From Torreya grandis (lineage: Eukaryota; Streptophyta; Pinopsida; Cupressales; Taxaceae), in NCBI GenBank assembly GCA_037957365.1, contig JARHVA010003528.1, forward strand, positions 62,001 through 126,000: 64,000 nt of DNA, written 5' to 3'. Below the pieces are notes generated by a model. That model saw only the letters and a program-made list of their open reading frames with translations. It was not told where the DNA came from and did not search any database. The position numbers were made by a program, and so were the translations under genes. Below, piece by piece: positions 51,027-60,566 of this stretch (position 1 is its first letter; each line of letters opens with the position of its first letter).

Positions 51027-51961
51027 GCAATATCACATATACACAGTCACACCAATGCAATACCACAATTTGAAAGGGTGATATCATAAATTTTATGCAA
51101 TATCACTACTGCAAAGTAGTGATTTTATAGAAAGTGGCTAACCATTAGTGGTTATCATGTAGTTTTCTATAAAATCATAAGTGGCTAGGCAATATCATAA
51201 TTTCAAGAATGAAAATATTATGGAAGATAGTAAAAATTTACAAAAAAATTGAACAATACAAATTCCTAGATGATTATGATTGATTACCCATATGTTTAAA
51301 AATGCAAATGCCTAAGAAATATTTGGAGATAACTATGGAAAATTAATCTTATGATGATGTATATAGATTTTTACCAAGACAAGACCTTTTTTAAATCAAA
51401 AATTGATAAATCATACACAATTTATAGAATAAAAAGGTATTTCTAATCATATTTTTCATAAATCTTGTATTTATCAGCTAAAGATATTAACCAGTGAGAA
51501 TATATATATATATTGGCCCAAAACACTAAAATAATATTCTAAAAGATTTATATGATTATTGGTATTCATAAAAGATAGAGAATGACAAGATTGAACCATG
51601 AAGGTTAGATGTCAAAGGATAAATGTTGGTAGATTTTATAAGAATTACAATATCATGACTGTCATGGCAATACCATGACATGCAGGTCAATACCGTGACT
51701 TGTGAATCTACTATATTGTAACTTAGTAGCTAAGCATTAAAATCTCAACTAGTCCCATTTTTCTTGCAGAATCATGATTAGGAAAGCAATATCACTATTA
51801 ACAGTGCAATATCTCTACTTTCAAAGTAACTCTATTGCCTAAGGATAAAAACCTATCAAACAAAGAGAATGTTATTAGTTTAAACTTGGAAATTAGTAAA
51901 AAACTTTAACTCTCAAGGTAAAACCACAAGTACAATGTCATGATATGGAGGGCAATACCAT
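51027..51961. repeat. Dispersed GCAATA(T/C)CA motif, about ten copies in the E3 leader
   Basis: Copies at about 51027, 51057, 51097, 51189, 51647, 51667, 51687, 51787, 51807 and 51952. Several are followed by short self-pairing sequence, for example CACTAC-TGCAAA-GTAGTG at 51104-51121. They lie between the primer binding side and the coding relic. Confidence 0.7.
51121..51176. repeat. Perfect 13-bp inverted repeat (hairpin) in the E3 leader
   Basis: GATTTTATAGAAA at 51121-51133 pairs with TTTCTATAAAATC at 51164-51176 across a 30-base loop. A smaller hairpin (51104-51121) abuts it. Confidence 0.85.
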
Positions 51962-52068
51962 AAGTTTCACTTGTGCATGAAAATTTCTTCAAATCTGGCA
52001 CGTGTTCTTGTCCAATTAGTCTTGTAAGCTACCAAAAACACTTCTAGGATCCAAAATTGTTAAATTAT

Positions 52069-52085
52069 CACCATGGTCACCAAAA
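52069..52085 (-). other. Primer binding region of E3
   Basis: The minus strand reads TTTTGGTGACCATGGTG directly inside the right LTR. It resembles a worn plant gypsy site. The tRNA cannot be assigned. Confidence 0.5.
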
Positions 52086-52606
52086 TGTATAGGAATTTTG
52101 AGAAAATGGATTAAACTATGTAAATTTAAACCCAAAATGTCAAACTACCTAGTAGGAAAGATTGTCAAAGCAAATCAGAATAGACAAAGACATTCTTACC
52201 AATTCCTTACTTTAGCTATTCTCCCTCCAAGATATTCAAGCGGATTATTGATTTTATATTTCCATGGACTCAAAATTTTGACATTATGATTTCCTGATCA
52301 ATGATTATGGATTCATGGATTTGACATGGAGATTTTATGGCTCTAATAGTTGTTAGTTAGGTTCTTATGATTGATAGTTAATAGATCATGGAGATTATTG
52401 TTAGTTTCCATGGAGGAGTGATTTTATTTGTATAAGCCAAGGGAGGGAAAATAAATGGCTCATATTCAATCTTGGTCCATTGGGATCAATGGTAGAGAAA
52501 TTTCTAAGGAATTAAAAATTCCTTGAAAATCTGTAGAATAGAGGCTTCTAAAGGGGGAAGGTTAAGTTAGAGAGGATTCTAAAATTGGAGGATTATAGAA
52601 TAATCT
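52086..52606 (-). repeat. E3 right LTR, part 1
   Basis: Begins TGTATAGGAATTTTGAG and matches 36792-37079 and then 45331 onward. It is interrupted by copia element C1 after AATCT (52602-52606). A frame at 52098-52289 is not a gene. Confidence 0.85.
52602..52606. repeat. Left target-site duplication (AATCT) of C1
   Basis: AATCT lies just before the C1 LTR and again at 58110-58114 after it, within matching E3 LTR sequence on both sides. Confidence 0.8.
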
Positions 52607-53294
52607 TAAGGTGTGGAACCTAAAAGCTTCACCTAAGGAGCGTTTTGTAGTTTGAAGGTTTACACAGTCACCAACATCGATCAGAAGCGATCGACATCGG
52701 TTAGGTGCAGTTCAGAAGATGCCGACGTCAGCATGAATCAACTGACATCGGTCAAAGGCAAGCAGGTAAGAACTGGCATCAATTACCTGTGCATCTAGAA
52801 TGCTATTTTCATGGATAGAATTGAGTGTTTGCATGATGGGATTAAGTCATAGTCTTAAGTCCGTGTCTCTATCTTTAGTAAGACTATTTTAGAGCCCTTG
52901 TTTAAGTGGCATAACTATTGGTTGTAAATGCATGCTCATGTTTCGTAATTCTATATGTAGGATTAGATCTTCTTAGCTTATGGTAATGTATTGGTATGTT
53001 GAAGAATAGTACAAAATTGAATCATTTCAGGTTGTTGGAGATGATTGTACTTGAGAGAGAGAGCTCTTGAGGGAAAGAGATCTAGAGAGAGATATTTACA
53101 TCTGAGAGAGGTGTGGAAGAAAGAAGTTTCTTCAATTGTATTCCTTCTATAAAGATTTTAATACAAGTTTTCAAGGTGGTTTCTTGTATCTCTTCTTCTT
53201 TGCTATTATCTGATTCTAGTTACTTATCATTCTGATTTAATTTCATGTTTATTGCTTTCATAAGTGTAATCAAATTGTTGGTTGATCCCCAACA
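52607..53294 (+). repeat. C1 5' LTR
   Basis: 688 bp, from TAAGGTGTGG to CCCCAACA. Its partner begins TGTTAAGG, so the first three bases (TGT) are missing here. It contains a CpG-rich block (52672-52765) with several GACATCGGT-type motifs. Confidence 0.92.
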
Positions 53295-53296
53295 AG

Positions 53297-53308
53297 TGGT
53301 ATCAGAGC
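53297..53308 (+). other. C1 primer binding site
   Basis: TGGTATCAGAGC, the plant initiator-Met tRNA type, two bases after the LTR. Confidence 0.93.
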
Positions 53309-53432
53309 TCAAGTTCACTAACAGGTGGTTCAGATTTGTGTAGTGTGTATTGATTACAGGTTACTCACAGGGGTTTCTGTAGGGATTTCTATTTGAGTGG
53401 GAGAAGCAAGGGCAGAAGAAAGTAAATTGAGA

Positions 53433-56400
53433 ATGGAGAAGTTTAATGGCAAAAATTATCAACATTGGAGAATGCAGATAGAGGATTATCTGTATCATAA
53501 AGATCTATACTTACCATTAGGTGGGATTGCAAAGAAGCCCACAGACATGGATGATGAAGAATGAGAAGTTCTTGATAAAAAGGCTCTGGGGTCTATAAGA
53601 CTAAGTCTGGCATCTACTGTGATATCTAATTTATCACAGGCAAAGTCTATGGTAGAGTTAATGACTACTTTAGCAAATTTGTATGAAAAACCCTCAGCTT
53701 CTAATAAGGTATATCTTATGAAACAGTTATTTAATTTGCGTATGTAGGAAGGTGGATCTGTGTCTAATCATCTAAATGATTTCCATGGAATTGTAAATCA
53801 ATTAAGTTCAGTCAAAATAGTGATTGATGATGAAATTAAAGCTCTTTTAATATTATGTTCTTTGCTTAAAAGCTGGCATAGCTTAGTAATGGCAGTTAGT
53901 AATATTGCATCTGCTTCAAATATTTTAAAAGTAGAGGATATTGTTAGTGTTATCTTGAATGAGGAAATTCATAAGAAAAGCAAAGAGGAAACATCAGGGA
54001 ATGCTTTAAGTTTTGAGAGCAGGGGAAGGCAAAAAGAGAAGAGCAAGAGGAGATCAAGGTCTAAGTCAAAGGTGAGAGGTAGATCCAAATCCAAAAATGG
54101 CAAGAAGCCACAATGCTAGAATTGTGGAAAGATAGGGCATATAAGCAAAGATTGCTGGTCAAAGCCTAAGGAGGACAATCAACACGAAGGAAAGGAAGAA
54201 GCAAAGGTTGCAGGTATTACACAAGATGCTTTAATATTCTCTTTGCATAATAATATAGAATCTTGGGTGTTAGATTCTGGTGCATCTTTTCATGCTACCC
54301 CTAATAGAGAATATTTTAGTGACTATGTCCAAGGAGATTTTGGAATAGTGTATCTAGGGGATGATGAGCCTTGTAAAACTATTGGCAAAGGTAAAGTGCA
54401 GCTGAAAATCTAGAATGGAAACACATGGGTGTTGAGAGATGTTATGCATGTTCCTAGCTTGAAGAGGAATTTGATTTCTATAAGAAAGTTAGGGGATGAG
54501 GGTTGTATAGTAACTCTCACAGCTGAATCTTGGAAGGTGACCAAGGGTACACTTGTAATGGCCAGAGGTAAGAGAGTAGGTACTCTCTATTTATGTAATT
54601 GTGTTACTAACAATTCTCCTTCTATATTATCTACTTCAGATGTGGATGCAAAGTTGTGGCACTCAAGGCTTGGCCACATGAGTGAGAAGGGAATGTCAAT
54701 TTTTAAGTCCAAAGGTATGCTTTCAGATTTAAAAAACATAGATCTAGATTTTTGTGAGCACTATGTTTTTGGGAAATAGAAGAGAGTAAGTTTTCTCAAG
54801 ACTGGGTCAACAAAGAAGAAGCATAAGTTATAGCTTGTTCACACAGATGTGTGGGGACCAGCCCAGGTTGCTTCTGTTGGAGGATCATAGTACTATCTTT
54901 CATTCATAGATGATGCTAAAAAAAGGTATGGGTCTATTGTATTAAGAAGAAATCTGATGTATTTGAGACTTTTAAGATTTAGAAAGCTATGGTTGAGAAT
55001 GAAATAGGCAGAAGATTGAAGTGCCTGAGATTTGACAATGGTGGTGAGTTTTGTAGCTATAAGTTTAATTGGTATTGTTATATGCATGGAATCTGCAGGC
55101 AAAGGATGGTTCCAAGGACACGTCAGAAAAATGGAGTTGCTAAAAGGATGAACAGAACAATAATGGAGCATGCAAGGTGTATGAGATTGCATGTTGGTTT
55201 GCCCTTAGAGTTTTGGGTAGAAGCTATTGACACTGCAGTGTACCTAATTAATAGAGGACCCTCTACAGCTCTAGATGGTGGAATTCCAAAAGAGGCATGG
55301 ATAGGTAAAAAGTTAGATCTCTCATTTCTCAAAGTTTTTGGTTGTGAAACCTTTGTGCACGTTGATAAGGAAAATAGAAAGAAGCTAGATGCTAAGTCTA
55401 TGAGGTGCACATTTATTAGCTATGGCTCAGATGATTTTGGTTTCAGATTTTGGAATCTAGGAACTAACAAGATAATTAGGAGCCATGATGTTGTTTTCAA
55501 TGAAAAAGTGATGTATAGTGATCAGTTGAAGAACCTGAATCAATCTATAGAAACTGATGTCGATCAGATAGTGATCGATGTCGGTAGGACAAGAACTGAT
55601 GTCGGTCAGGCAAAATTGATGTCGGCTAGTTATAGGCTTGGAAGTGATCGAGGTCGGTCACTGTCAGAGAATTTGGGTAGATAGCGTGTTGTGGATGAGT
55701 CTCAGATGCTCATCAAGAGGTCAAAAAGGGTAAGTAAACCTCCAATTCGATATTCCCTTTCATTGTTCTATTTATTGCTTACTGATGGTGGAGAACCAAA
55801 AAGTTTTGAAGAAGCAATATAGGTAGAGTCCAAGGATCAGTGGGAGCGTGGCATGGTTGAGGAAATGGAGTCCTTGAAAGAGAACCAAACATGGAATTTG
55901 GTTGAGTTGCTAGCTGTTAAGAAGACACTGAAGAATAGATGGACCTATAGATTGAAGGAAGGTGAGAATGAATAGATGAGATATAAGGCTAGGTTGGTAG
56001 TTAAAGGATTTGCACAAAATCCAGGTATTGATTTTTGTGAGATTTTTTCTCCTATTGTTAAAATGACTTCTATACGGACTGTACTGTCTTTGGTTGTTAT
56101 TAAGGATTTACATCTTGAGCAGCTTGATGTCAAGATAGTGTTTCTTCATGGAGATTTGGATGAGGAAATATATATGGAACAACCAGAAGGATTTGAGGTC
56201 AAAGGTAAGGAGAAGTTAGTGTGCAGATTGAAGAAAAGCTTGTATGGCCTCAAGTAAGCTCCTAGACAATGGTATTTGAGATTTGATAGATTTATAACTG
56301 AGCATGGCTATAGTAGGTGTCAATCTGACCATTGTGTGTATTTTAAGAGATTGGATAATGGTAGATATATTATTCTATTGTTGTATGTAGATGATATGCT

Positions 56401-57346
56401 AGTTACAGGATCACACATGCAGGATATCTCTAAGCTTAAGGTGAAAGTAGCTCAAATATTTGCCATGAAGGATTTGGGAGCAGCAAAGAAAATCCTTGGC
56501 ATGAGCATTAAGAGAGACAGGAAAAATTAGAGGTTGATTTTGTCTCAAGAGGATTATGTGAACAAGGTGTTGAAACAGTTTAACATGCAGGATGCAAAAC
56601 TGGTAAGCACACCTTTGGCTAGACATTTTAAGTTGAGTAAAGAACAATGTCCTAATTCACATGATGAGGTAGAGTACATGAGTAGAGTTCCATATTCTTC
56701 CATAGTAGGGAGTTTAATGTATGAAATGGTTTGTACTAGACCAGATATTGCCCAAGCAGTGGGAGTTGTAAGTAAGTATATGGCCAATTCAGGAAATGAA
56801 CACTGGAAAGCAGTTCAGTGGATCCTTAGATATCTGAGAGGAACCAGCAGTAGGCATTTGTGCTATGGAGGTTCAGATACTTCTCTACATGGTTATGTAG
56901 ATTCAGATATGGCAGGTGATTTGGATGGCAAGAGGAGCACCACAGGATATGTTTTCACTATTGGTGGAGCAACGGTTAGCTGGATATCAAAGTTGCAGAA
57001 GGTTGTTGCCTTGTCAACTACAGAAGCAGAGTATATTGCAGTCACAGAGGCTAGAAAAGAGATGATATGGATGACATGATTCATGGAAGAGTTAAGAAAG
57101 GAGCAAGAGAGTTGCAGATTGTATAGTGACAGTTAGAGTGCAATTCATTTGGCTAAGAATTCAGCCTTTCACTCAAGAACCAAGCACATACAACTAAGGT
57201 ACCACTTCATACGACAGGTATTGGAAGATGGTGAGTTGATGCTAGAGAAGATCCATACAGATAGGAATCCTGTTGATATGTTAACCAAGCCAGTTACAAA
57301 GGAGAAGTTGAATCTTCATTCAACTTCTGTTGGTCTTCATGATTGA
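53433..57346 (+). pseudogene. gag-pol: C1 gag-pol polyprotein (broken)
   Basis: ATG at 53433 starts MEKFNGKNYQHWRMQIEDYL, a usual copia Gag opening. The CCHC knuckle (54114-54155) has a stop in place of its second residue. Protease Asp-Ser-Gly is intact at 54273-54281. The pre-integrase HHCC has its last Cys changed to Tyr (FCEHYVFGK). Integrase has its first two Asp (HTDVWGP, FDNGGEF), but the third catalytic residue is Lys (NGVAKRMNRT). A frame change lies in the A run 54918-54924; before it everything is in one frame and after it in another. Reverse transcriptase has YVDDM (56384-56398). RNase H has DSDMAGD and STTEAEY. The end is MLTKPVT then TGA at 57346. Stops interrupt almost every domain. 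The length, about 1300 codons, is normal. Confidence 0.92.
55556..55672 (+). repeat. GATGTCGGT-type motif array in the C1 integrase-RT linker
   Basis: Five related segments near 55556, 55573, 55598, 55615 and 55649 carry TGATGTCGGTCAGG or close variants, coding for repeats of TDVGQ type. The same kind of CpG-rich motif fills part of both C1 LTRs (52672-52765 and 57483-57600). Confidence 0.7.
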
Positions 57347-57407
57347 GTTGAAGATGGAGGAGCTAGAAGATGTTGTTGTATAGGTACTGGTGCAGCTATT
57401 TATCTCC

Positions 57408-57418
57408 AAGTGGGAGAT
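57408..57418 (+). other. C1 polypurine tract
   Basis: AAGTGGGAGAT directly before the 3' LTR start TGTTAAGG, as is common in plant copia elements. Confidence 0.85.
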
Positions 57419-58109
57419 TGTTAAGGTGTGGAGCCTAAAAGCTTCACCTAAGGAGCATTTTATAGTTTGCATGTTTACACAGTCACCGGCGTTGGTTAGG
57501 AGTGACCGACGTCAGTCAGGTGCAGTTCAAAAGATGCCGGTGTCGACCTAAATCAGCTAATGTCAATCATAGGCAAGCAAGCAGAAACTGGCATCGATTA
57601 CCTGTGCATCTAGAATGTTATTTCTGTGGACAGAACTGAGTGTTTGCATGATGGTATTAATTCATAGTCTTAAGTCTACATCTCTATCTTTAGTAAGACT
57701 ATTTTAGAGCCCTTATTTAAGTGGCATAACTATTGGTTGTAAATGCATGCTCATGTTTCCTAATTCTACATGTAGGATTAGATCTTCTTAGCTTATGGTA
57801 ATGTATTGGTATGTTGAAGAATAGTACATAATTGAATCATTCCAAGTTGTTGGAGTTGATTGTACTTGAGAGAGAGAGCTCTTGAGGGAAAGAGATCTAG
57901 AGAGAGATCTGTACATCTGAGAGAGGTGTGGACGAAAGAAGTTTCTTCAATTGTATTCTTTCTGTAAAGAGTTTAATACAAGTTTTCAGGGTGGTTTCTT
58001 GTATCTCTTCTTCTTTGCTATTATCTGATTCTAGTTACTTATCATTCTGATTTAATTTTGTGTTTATTGCTTTCATAAGTGTAATCAAGTTGTTGGTTGA
58101 TCCCCAACA
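57419..58109 (+). repeat. C1 3' LTR
   Basis: 691 bp, TGTTAAGG to CCCCAACA. It differs from the 5' LTR mostly at C/T and G/A positions within the CpG-rich block. Confidence 0.93.
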
Positions 58110-58114
58110 AATCT
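58110..58114. repeat. Right target-site duplication (AATCT) of C1
   Basis: Follows the terminal CAACA of the 3' LTR; identical to 52602-52606. Confidence 0.8.
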
Positions 58115-58415
58115 TTGGATTAATTAGGATTAGATAAGGATTAGGTGGGTGATTAGGGACTAGGGGTGTAGGAAAGCCTAGGATTAGGCTAGTGTAGGTC
58201 GGTAGGTGAGTCATGGGAATTTAAAATTCCCAAATAATGGATAAGTAGGGTTAGGATAAGATAATGGGGATTTAGGAGAATTAATGAAGTAGCGGGGAAG
58301 AATAAGGTTAGTGAATGAAAAAATGATAAGGGGGATATCAAATAAATGACTAAGAAGGGGATAAATTAGAGGGATTAATTATAATAATTAAGGCAAGTGG
58401 ATTTAGGTGCATATA
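58115..58415 (-). repeat. E3 right LTR, part 2
   Basis: Continues the E3 LTR after C1: GGTGGGTGATTAGGGACTAG, as at about 45560, and ends GTGCATATA as at 45832. CCATT follows. Confidence 0.85.
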
Positions 58416-58420
58416 CCATT
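58416..58420. repeat. Right target-site duplication (CCATT) of E3
   Basis: Identical to 36787-36791, directly after the LTR end. Confidence 0.78.
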
Positions 58421-58877
58421 ATCCCCCCATTTATCCTCTTTTTGATTCCAAACCTTCCTTTAGTTCAAAATTTGTAAAATATGACTTTAAACATTTCAAC
58501 TCTTAAAATTTCATGGGGTACAACAAAATCATTGTGGTAATTTTTGCAACCACCCTTGGGAATTTGACAAACTATCCCAATGGTTGTGAAAATTATCATG
58601 GTAGTTTTGTTAACCTTCACAATGGTTGTGCAACCACCGCCTTAAATATAATGATGGTTTTGTCACTATTTATGGGAATATGCATTAAAATTAAGAAACA
58701 CATGTCTTATATTGTTTTACATGTTTTCTACTTCACTTTGCATTGTGCTTCTCCCATATAGCTTAAAAATTAGTCTTATAAAATTTATAATCATTTCTAT
58801 TTAACTCTCAATCAATTCTTGTTAACTCCAACATGCATCAATTGCCCTATTAATTATAAATAAGCTTGTATTATTAG
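58421..58877. other. Short unannotated flank between E3 and C2
   Basis: AT-rich, with the short repeated words CAATGGTTGTG (near 58578 and 58620). An 82-codon open frame (58513-58761) matches nothing I know and is probably chance. Confidence 0.4.
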
Positions 58878-59340
58878 TGTAGGTTTTTACTTTTCCCTAT
58901 TATTTAATTAGGGAAATCATATTTGTGCATACTTGGAGTTTTCCTACATTAATGGGATAGGCTAGCTTATGTGGAGATGTGTGTCATAGATGTGTCATAG
59001 GTGTCATAAGAATTTCATAAGTAACTCCTTTAACTAGCTATTCTAGGTATGGGAGTTACTTCTCTATTCTTAGCACCTTATCACCACCTTTCATGGAGGA
59101 GTTATAGTCTATTCATGGGGTGCCTTGACCACCTTTCTTGGAGGAGTTACGTGCTATCCTATATGTATTCTTCACTTTGGTCATCTTAGGTTAATCAATA
59201 TCAGGTTTTCTCCTATTTGTCTTGTGCAATTTATCTCCTTATATAATTTCAAATTGCTTCAGCATCTATGTGATGTGCACTAGCTTCATCTCGTGTGATC
59301 ACATCTCCATTGCATTTGCATTATCTAGATTCTGGCAACA
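58878..59340 (+). repeat. Probable C2 5' LTR
   Basis: Runs from TGTAGGTTTTTAC to TCTGGCAACA, about 463 bp, nine bases before the primer binding site. Inside is a direct repeat ACCACCTTTC(A/T)TGGAGGAG at 59082 and 59128. A TATATAA word lies near 59236. The edges follow the TG...CA rule but cannot be checked against a partner. Confidence 0.55.
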
Positions 59341-59349
59341 AATCCGATA

Positions 59350-59361
59350 TGGTATTAGAGC
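59350..59361 (+). other. C2 primer binding site
   Basis: TGGTATTAGAGC differs from the initiator-Met type by one C-to-T change. It lies upstream of the gag in the right direction. Confidence 0.75.
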
Positions 59362-59505
59362 CACCCCGGTAATCATGTGTCTGGTTATGCTATTAGTTTA
59401 TTTTGAAATCATGAGGAGTGGAGTTCTCTTTATGTTTTTTATTTCCAGATCTGATCTAAAATAAAATAAAAAACCTTTCAATATCATTTCTTGTGTTGTT
59501 TTTAT

Positions 59506-59715
59506 CTATTCCTTGGGAGCCTTGGCCTTGGGTGTCTTGGCTATCTTCTCTTTAGTCTTTACAGGCACAACAACTTCAATCACTGGTTTCTTCACAACAG
59601 GTGCTAGTTTTGCAATGGTAGGCATCCTTGTAGGCCTTCCAACAACCTTCTTTGTAGCGGCAAGTTTAGCAGTCAGCTTGGTAGCAATGACCTTCTTGAT
59701 TGCAGGTTTTTGCAC
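59506..59715 (-). pseudogene. Lys/Ala/Pro-rich open frame in the C2 leader, histone-H1-tail-like
   Basis: A minus-strand frame of 69 codons is made almost entirely of Lys, Ala, Val, Pro and Thr. It includes KKVIATKLTAKLAATKK, a GRP word like an AT-hook core, and the end KTPKAKAPKE followed by a stop. This composition resembles the C-terminal tail of histone H1 or another chromatin protein, and GC content is higher than around it. It lies against the direction of C2. It may be a host gene fragment carried in the leader, or chance. No upstream exon or globular domain was seen. Confidence 0.3.
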
Positions 59716-60566
59716 CTTATTTTTCCCTCTACAGATTTGCCTCTACTTGCCACTTTTTTGCACCTTATTTTGGTGAGAGAATTCTGCCAGACCTATTATT
59801 TTTTTTTAAATGGTGCCCCTTCCTTGTTTGGCATCCCATGTGGGCCATTAAATACTTGGCTTTCCATTTATTTTTGTCTTTTACTTTAATTTTTTATTTA
59901 AAATTGACTTGTCAAAAAAAAATTAGTCAATTTGACTGAATATTAAGTATTTTAGACAATTTGATAATTTGGGGGTTTAAATTTAAACTTGTATCTTCAC
60001 CTGTCGAAGACGAAGGGTGAGGCCTAAGTTGGCAGGAGGCCAATTCCCCCTCAAAAAGACTTCTTTTGGATTCCTCACTCTGTGCCAAGTCCAATGAGTG
60101 GTTGGAAGGCCACCTTCTCTCTCAAAATAGGCTTTTTTTAATGTTTTAGTGTTTATTTGCAAAAACACTAGTTTACGAGAAATTGAATCTTTAATATCTT
60201 GCAAATGGTAGCTCAAATTTGGGTTCTATTTTTTTGCAAAAGTGTTTGTATTTCAATTATCTATAGTGTAGGCTTGTTATTTGTTAAAAATGCACTAGTT
60301 TATAAACTGCCTAAAATTTGGGTCTCCCAGGATGCATTTTCAGCTAAGTCCAACATCCTATTTTCTTAAAGTTTTGCACTAATTGCTCTAAGATGCATTC
60401 TCAGCTGAGCCTAACATATTTTGAGTGTGAAATTGCATATTTGGGGGGCTTAACATTTTAGGGGAGTGTGATTGCTTTTCAGCACTTGCAATCTTTGCTT
60501 TCATTTTTCTTTCTGCATAAATTCACAACATGCAATTAACACAACTTCACCTAAATTTAGCTTAAA
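59716..60566 (+). other. C2 leader
   Basis: Between primer site and gag the leader is about 1.2 kb in all, long for copia. It contains two repeat pairs: GGCAGGAGGCCA and TTGGAAGGCCACC near 60030 and 60100, and GATGCATTTTCAGCTAAGTC and GATGCATTCTCAGCTGAGCC near 60331 and 60391. It has no gene on the plus strand. Confidence 0.5.

Larger units (their letters stand above)
52607..58109 (+). mobile_element. C1: structurally complete Ty1/copia element (Tnt1-94-like)
   Basis: 5' LTR 52607-53294, primer binding site 53297-53308, gag-pol 53433-57346, polypurine tract 57408-57418, 3' LTR 57419-58109. The domain order is gag, protease, integrase, reverse transcriptase, RNase H, which defines copia. The general sequence resembles the Tnt1-94 group. 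The polyprotein has one frameshift and more than ten stops, so it is dead. LTR divergence is about 6 percent by eye and concentrated at CpG sites. It sits inside the right LTR of E3. Confidence 0.92.
36792..58415 (-). mobile_element. Element E3: old Ty3/gypsy-type LTR retrotransposon, both LTRs split by later insertions
   Basis: The left LTR is 36792-37079 plus 45331-45832, the interior 45833-52085, and the right LTR 52086-52606 plus 58115-58415. Joining the pieces gives two LTRs of about 0.8 kb that align end to end. The primer binding side is at 52069-52085 and the polypurine side at 45833, so the element reads leftward. The interior (6.25 kb) shows a gag-type zinc-knuckle relic but no recognisable protease, reverse transcriptase or integrase. 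The LTRs differ by roughly a tenth by eye, so it is old. G2 and C1 are nested in it. Confidence 0.82.

Noticed and set aside
54893..55410. Minus-strand frames of 95-99 codons in C1
   Set aside because: They are antisense shadows of the copia integrase.
59513..59776. An 87-codon hydrophobic plus-strand frame in the C2 leader
   Set aside because: It is the complement of the Lys/Ala-rich frame; Val/Ala/Phe/Thr content follows from that strand bias.
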